Source: Candidatus Melainabacteria bacterium GWF2_37_15
Lineage (GTDB): Bacteria > Cyanobacteriota > Vampirovibrionia > Gastranaerophilales > UBA9971
Assembly (NCBI GenBank): GCA_001784565.1
Contig: MFRL01000010.1
Span: 9,276 to 65,524 of the forward strand
Direction: 5' to 3'
DNA length: 56,249 nt
In this document: in pieces, positions 52,511 to 56,249 of the stretch
How positions within the stretch are numbered: the first letter of the stretch is position 1
How the letters are laid out: the number at the start of each line of letters is the position of its first letter
Notes under the pieces: model-generated
The model's database searches: none
What the model saw: only the letters and a program-made list of their open reading frames with translations
Told to the model about the DNA's origin: nothing
Made by a program: the position numbers and the translations under genes

Positions 52511-54176
52511 TTATTGCTTCTTCCAAATTTTCTGTTTCTTCCGGTTGTTTTGCATGTTGTTGCTGTTCCCAGTTTAACGGGATTTTAACAATAAACTTGG
52601 TTCCTTTTCCCTTTTCGCTTTTTACGTCAATAGTTCCATTATGGCTTTTTACTATTTTATAGGTAATTGAGAGTCCCAGTCCACTGCCTGAGCCTACAGC
52701 TTTTGTAGTAAAGAACGGGTCAAATATCTTGGGCAGAATTTCTTCGTCTATTCCTGAGCCCGTATCCTCAATTTCTATGACTACGCTTTCATTTTCAAGT
52801 CTGGTTCTAATATAAACATTCCCGTCTTCATCAATTGCCTGGGCTGCATTATCAATAATATTCATAAATACCTGGTTGATTTGACCGGCATAGCAGTTGA
52901 GCATTGGTAAATCAGAATATTCCTTATGGATATTAACTTTATTTTTGTATTTATTCATAAGTATACTTAATGTACTATCTATGCTTTCATTTACTTTTAT
53001 TTCCTTGATAACACCCTGGTCGAGCCTTGAGAAGTTTTTCAGCTCAAGCACAATATTTTTTGAGCGTTCCGCACCTTCAATACAGCTTTTTATGAGTTCA
53101 CGAATATCATCTTTTATGAAATCATATTCAACTTCTTCTTTAAAATTATTAATTTCGTCAATTTTATTGTTATTTTCATATTTTGTAATTATTTCAATCA
53201 AATTTTCGGAATATTCTTTTAAATGAGTCATATTGCCGTAAATGAAATTTATTGGATTATTTAGCTCATGCGCTACACCAGCAACCAGTTCACCAAGTGA
53301 GCGCATTTTTTCGTTATGCACAAGTAGTGCCTGAGCATCTTTTAATTCACTGTACGCTTTGTTTAGTTCTTCATTTTTGCTGCTTAACTGAACTGTTCGT
53401 TCTTTAACCTTTTGTTCCAGGGATATATACAAATCATCCAGTTTTTCCGCCATATAGTTAAAGGCTCTTGCAAGTATACCTATTTCGTCGTCACTTTTTA
53501 TAGGGGTTCTGTATGATAAGTTACCTTTTGAGAATTCCCAAACCCCAATTACAAGTTCTTCTATAGGTTTTGTAACTTGTCTTGCAAGTAATAAAGCTGA
53601 GAGAAAACCGAAAAAGACAAATGCTGCCCCTAGCATAAAATTCCCGTTTTTTAAAATTTCAACCAGGTTTAAAAGAGTTTTATCCTGAAAAAAGGAAATA
53701 ATAATAAAGTTATTATCAGAATAGTATTTTTTCAATGTAAGATTATCTTTATTTTCAATATTAAAACGTTTTTTAAAGTCTTCGTTTGCAAAAGGGTCAT
53801 TAACATCAGTTTTTTGTCCTATTAGTGTAGGCTCAGATGACCATACATATTCATTATTACCTATATTAACAACTCCTACATGTAAAACAAGATTATTTTC
53901 CAGCAGGTTATTTACAAGTTCCTCAAAATCTTTTGTTATACCCTCAGTAACGTAAAATTGCTGGTACTCTTTATATATAAGGCCGCTTACAGCATTAAAC
54001 CCGTTTTCTTTGTCACGTTTATATTGTTCCACGATAGGTGAACTTGCATAAATATTATATGCAGTTATAAAAAATACTGAGTAAAAGATTGAAACGCCTA
54101 TTATAATGGCAAATTTAGTTACCAGTGCGACTCTTTTTCTTTTAATCCGAGTTTCACTTGCGTTTTTTGTAACCAT
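52503..54176 (-). CDS. Membrane sensor histidine kinase with HAMP domain
   Basis: A 557-residue sensor kinase. An N-terminal transmembrane helix (about 20-45), an extracytoplasmic sensor region (about 45-175), a second helix (about 178-198), a HAMP domain (about 200-250) and a coiled coil lead to the phospho-acceptor segment MRSLGELVAGVAHELNNPIN, with the histidine near 302. The ATPase domain has NIIDNAAQAIDEDG, DTGSGIDEEILPKIFDPFFT and GSGSGLGLSITYKI. It is the partner of the adjoining HD-GYP response regulator. The ATG lies inside the end of the 54154-54381 small gene. Confidence 0.93.
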   Translation of the reverse strand: MVTKNASETRIKRKRVALVTKFAIIIGVSIFYSVFFITAYNIYASSPIVEQYKRDKENGFNAVSGLIYKEYQQFYVTEGITKDFEELVNNLLENNLVLHVGVVNIGNNEYVWSSEPTLIGQKTDVNDPFANEDFKKRFNIENKDNLTLKKYYSDNNFIIISFFQDKTLLNLVEILKNGNFMLGAAFVFFGFLSALLLARQVTKPIEELVIGVWEFSKGNLSYRTPIKSDDEIGILARAFNYMAEKLDDLYISLEQKVKERTVQLSSKNEELNKAYSELKDAQALLVHNEKMRSLGELVAGVAHELNNPINFIYGNMTHLKEYSENLIEIITKYENNNKIDEINNFKEEVEYDFIKDDIRELIKSCIEGAERSKNIVLELKNFSRLDQGVIKEIKVNESIDSTLSILMNKYKNKVNIHKEYSDLPMLNCYAGQINQVFMNIIDNAAQAIDEDGNVYIRTRLENESVVIEIEDTGSGIDEEILPKIFDPFFTTKAVGSGSGLGLSITYKIVKSHNGTIDVKSEKGKGTKFIVKIPLNWEQQQHAKQPEETENLEEAINE

Positions 54177-54381
54177 GTTTTATCTTTACTTTCCCTTGTT
54201 CAAACACTGATCCTATAAAATATCCAAAAAATCCTGCTGTAACAGCTCCTAAAATTCCATATTTAGCAGCAGAAAAAACCGTTGTATAATCCAGTGACAT
54301 TGAATTTAATAATACAATAGAACCCACAATTAATAAAGTGGAACATGATAAAACAGCAGCGATTCTTTGAGATAATCTAAT
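54154..54381 (-). CDS. Small two-helix membrane protein, probable AUU start
   Basis: An open frame of 75 codons reads IRLSQRIAAVLSCSTLLIVG, then a first helix ending near residue 27, a DYTTVFSAAKYG loop, and a second helix ILGAVTAGFFGYFIGSVFEQ followed by a basic tail KVKIKHGYKKRK. No ATG, GTG or TTG exists at its head; the only plausible initiator is ATT at 54381, eight bases after a strong AAAGGAG. A TAG stop lies farther upstream in frame. Its TGA overlaps the histidine kinase start by 23 bases. A membrane partner of the kinase is inferred from this coupling. Confidence 0.55.
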   Translation of the reverse strand: MRLSQRIAAVLSCSTLLIVGSIVLLNSMSLDYTTVFSAAKYGILGAVTAGFFGYFIGSVFEQGKVKIKHGYKKRK

Positions 54382-54531
54382 TGCAAATACTCCTTTAGTA
54401 TAATGGTTGTTCTACTCTCAGGTATAGTTTTTTGAAAAATCTAATTGAATAATATATTGATAATAAATTATTTTATCATTTTTTGTCATTTTTGGGGGAT
54501 GTTTACATAAATGAGTATTAAGGAAAGTATT

Positions 54532-55221
54532 ATGAAAGTATTTGTTGCATTTTTTTTGTTAATGTTTATGTTATTTACTGCTCCTGCGGTTTCACAACAA
54601 TACACTAATGATGAGGCGATAAACATCAGGGTGTATGAGGCTGTATCACCTTGTATAGTTGCTATTGATGCTGATATAAGTGAAGGTGTGTCAAGCGGTA
54701 CCGGTTGTATTGTTAATTCTAATGGCTTAATACTAACCAGCAAGCACGTTGTGGAAGGATTCAAGGATATAAAAATAACGCTTCCTGATGGAAAGAGCTA
54801 TCCGGGAAAAATAGTTACTGATAATATGGATGATGAAGATAGTGATTTTGTACTAATAAAAATTGATACTGACCGTTCCCTTCAGTCTATAAAGTTCGGG
54901 GATTCCTCAAGTGTAAAAGTAGGACAGAAAGTACTGGCTATAGGAAATCCTTTCGGGTTCAACAGAACCCTAACTACAGGCATAGTTAGCAGGGTTGATT
55001 TAAAAAGAAATAAAATCCAGACAGATGCTGCGATAAACCCGGGCAGTTCAGGCGGGCCACTTCTTAATGTAGATGGTGAGGTTATTGGGATTAACCAGTC
55101 CATATATAATCCTGACAATAACAAGTCAAATATAGGGATTGGGTTTGCGGTGCCGGTAAACGTAGCGAAGAAATTTATAGATGAAACAAAGAACGTGAAT
55201 GCGGCGTTATTTAAGGATTAG
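54532..55221 (+). CDS. Trypsin-like serine protease (HtrA-type, no PDZ domain)
   Basis: A 229-residue exported protease. Signal peptide MKVFVAFFLLMFMLFTAPAV then SQQ, with the catalytic triad His72 (ILTSKHVVEG), Asp105 (DSDFVLIKI) and Ser173 (NPGSSGGPLLN). The protein ends soon after the protease domain, so the PDZ domain of DegP-like proteins is missing. I take the ATG at 54532 (AGGA upstream at correct distance); the ATG at 54511 adds seven residues and lacks a good site. Likely periplasmic. Confidence 0.85.
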   Translation: MKVFVAFFLLMFMLFTAPAVSQQYTNDEAINIRVYEAVSPCIVAIDADISEGVSSGTGCIVNSNGLILTSKHVVEGFKDIKITLPDGKSYPGKIVTDNMDDEDSDFVLIKIDTDRSLQSIKFGDSSSVKVGQKVLAIGNPFGFNRTLTTGIVSRVDLKRNKIQTDAAINPGSSGGPLLNVDGEVIGINQSIYNPDNNKSNIGIGFAVPVNVAKKFIDETKNVNAALFKD

Positions 55222-55746
55222 GGCCTTCTATTTCGGATAATCCGAAATAATTGTGTAATATTTTGTGCATTTTGTGTGAAATTTGTGCCCCAATAGGGTA
55301 AATTAGGTATAATTTTTGGTTTTAAAACCAGCCAATTTTACGTCATTTTTGCCTTAAATCCTTTGTAATTGCGGCTTTTATTGATTATTTCAGGGAAATT
55401 GATCGCTATATATAGATTTTAATCTGTTCAAGTAGACATTTTTAGACATTTTTAGACTTTTTTTTAAATTTTTCCCAATTTCCCCTTTTTAATTTTTGAT
55501 TTTCGGAAATATAACTGTCTTAAAAGTTATCAATATTATTATACCATATTTGGGGTGGGATTGCGAGGGGTTAACGCTATTAAGAAATGTAAACGTGAAT
55601 TTTTGAGGATATAAGCGATTTTCCAGAAAGAGAGAAAATTTATTTACATTTAAAATATCAACATATATTTTTAGAAGTTTTAAATGAATAGATTATTTAA
55701 TTAATAATAGTAATTACAAGTAATTTAGCAGAAAAGGAGTATACAA
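55222..55746. other. 525-base AT-rich non-coding stretch with iteron-like repeats
   Basis: No convincing gene reads here on either strand. TTGTG occurs four times at 55251, 55263, 55272 and 55283, spaced 9-12 bases. TATTTCGGATAATCCGAAAT followed by A (55229-55249) and GGTTTTAAAACC near 55318 are palindromes. Three 10-bp direct repeats lie at 55433-55459. The stretch ends in a good ribosome site (AAAAGGAGT) for the gene at 55747. Confidence 0.6.
55433..55459. repeat. Three 10-bp direct repeats TAGACATTTT
   Basis: TAGACATTTT, TAGACATTTT and TAGAC followed by T-run start at 55433, 55443 and 55453, one helical turn apart. TAGACA is also the half-site of the palindrome in front of the LexA-UmuD gene (40718-40735), where the arms are TATAGACA. 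Confidence 0.65.
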
Positions 55747-56046
55747 ATGCTATCAATTAACTCATTACCAGTAACCAGACAAACCCAGCCATCTTTAAAA
55801 TTTGGTGTAGTAATGGATGGTGATACGTTTAGACGAGATTATGGTTTAGATAATATAAGAGAATCACAATCCCAACCAAAAAATGTTAATGATGCCGCTC
55901 GACTAATTAGTGATGCACTTGATAATGCAAGAAGTAACCATCATGAAAGTCTTAATGACATAAAAAATAATCTGGGTTATGAATTACAAAAATATCAAGG
56001 AGCTGACGTTGCTGATGTTGGCAAAAGACTAAAAGCAATGGCTTAG
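55747..56046 (+). CDS. Tagged small hypothetical protein
   Basis: A 99-residue protein that starts MLSINSLPVTRQTQPSLKFG, i.e. a serine/threonine-rich lead ending in the tag-like S-L-K-F-G, followed by a polar region (DTFRRDYGLDNIRES) and a helical end (DALDNARSNHHESLNDI, KNNLGYELQKYQG). No signal peptide. A clear AAAAGGAG precedes the ATG. The remainder of the window has only repeats. The function is unknown. Confidence 0.7.
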   Translation: MLSINSLPVTRQTQPSLKFGVVMDGDTFRRDYGLDNIRESQSQPKNVNDAARLISDALDNARSNHHESLNDIKNNLGYELQKYQGADVADVGKRLKAMA

Positions 56047-56055
56047 TTATTTAGT

Positions 56056-56088
56056 GTTGGGTCAATTTTTAATTGACCCTGCTTATCC
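56056..56088. repeat. Short hairpin repeat, GTTGGGTC family, copy 2
   Basis: GGGTCAATT and AATTGACCC form a 9-bp hairpin around a TTT-rich loop, then TGCTTATC. The first 22 bases are identical to 17404-17425. It lies ten bases after the stop of the gene ending at 56046 and may act as its terminator. Confidence 0.75.
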
Positions 56089-56098
56089 TAAACTTAAA

Positions 56099-56130
56099 CG
56101 TCATGCCGGACTTGATCTGGAATCTATCCA
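56099..56130. repeat. Half of a CGTCATGCCGGACTTGATCTGG-type repeat
   Basis: CGTCATGCCGGACTTGATCT then GGAATCTATCC is the left arm of a common bacterial palindromic repeat; no matching right arm is visible before the window ends, so it is partial or degenerate. Confidence 0.45.
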
Positions 56131-56201
56131 ATTAGCATTAATAAGACAGTTTGGTGCTATTATATCGGCGGGGTTGGGACCCCACCCTACTCCTATATAC
56201 T

Positions 56202-56225
56202 GTTGGGTCGCCGACCCTGCTTATC
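56202..56225. repeat. Short hairpin repeat, GTTGGGTC family, copy 3
   Basis: GTTGGGTCgccGACCCTGCT followed by TATC shares both arms and the downstream TGCTTATC with copy 2, but the loop is shorter. Another partial form, GTTGGGACCCCACCC, lies at 56173-56187. Confidence 0.65.
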
Positions 56226-56249
56226 GATTTAATCCATGTTTAAATAAAA

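Noticed and set aside
55222-55746. A chromosome replication origin
   Set aside because: AT-rich with repeats, but no cluster of good DnaA boxes and no dnaA, dnaN or gyrB gene nearby; regulatory use is more likely.

Overview
The window is about 56 kb of AT-rich bacterial chromosome, densely packed with genes on both strands and with no rRNA, tRNA or CRISPR visible. Several points suggest a non-photosynthetic relative of Cyanobacteria (Melainabacteria/Vampirovibrionia, probably a Gastranaerophilales-type organism). There is an SLH-domain porin of cyanobacterial style. The order truA-rplM-rpsI is as in cyanobacteria. A flagellin gene is present but no photosynthesis gene. Several lineage-type small proteins carry a short N-terminal V-x-F-x-G-like tag. 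This placement is inference from gene content; no marker phylogeny could be run.

Layout. 1-9.3 kb: start of rpsB, a 150-bp nested palindromic repeat, a TPR protein, the SLH porin, threonine synthase, an alpha/beta hydrolase, a PhzF protein, aspS, a divergent flagellin and a small partner gene. 9.3-18.5 kb: a U32 peptidase/RNA hydroxylase and an M48 protease fired back to back from a 19-bp gap, an envelope protein, a PHP-glycosyltransferase fusion, ffh, and a phage-like HTH gene followed by a coiled-coil gene that has absorbed a genomic repeat in frame. 18.5-29.9 kb: a secreted GHL10 glycosidase coupled to a parvulin lipoprotein, truA-rplM-rpsI, mfd, then a compact RiPP-like unit (40-aa peptide plus radical SAM/SPASM enzyme) and a glycosyltransferase. 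29.9-36 kb: an HD-GYP protein and a minus-strand branched-chain amino acid operon, ilvB-mntA-hepT-ilvN-(40-aa membrane peptide)-cimA, with a HepT/MntA toxin-antitoxin pair seamlessly inserted. 36-44 kb: an RHH regulator with a clean terminator, a leucine-rich-like repeat protein, a WecA/MraY-type transferase, rlmD, a LexA-UmuD hybrid plus umuC pair with a textbook promoter/operator, and an MFS exporter. 44-56 kb: an acidic RTX-like protein; the arginine set argC-argJ-(inserted tagged gene)-argB-carA; nagA; a sensor kinase/HD-GYP response regulator pair preceded by a small membrane protein that seems to start at AUU; a trypsin-like protease; a 525-bp non-coding stretch with iteron-like direct repeats; and a last small tagged gene.

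Functionally, CimA with IlvB/IlvN supports threonine-independent isoleucine synthesis, and ArgC/J/B with CarA supports arginine/pyrimidine synthesis. The LexA-UmuD/UmuC pair gives a DNA-damage-inducible error-prone polymerase next to a genome that also has Mfd repair. The strongest candidates for new biology are the 27.4-28.9 kb peptide/radical SAM unit, the toxin-antitoxin module inside the ilv operon, the shared N-terminal tag on otherwise unrelated proteins, the leaderless self-cleaving repressor, and two apparent AUU starts.
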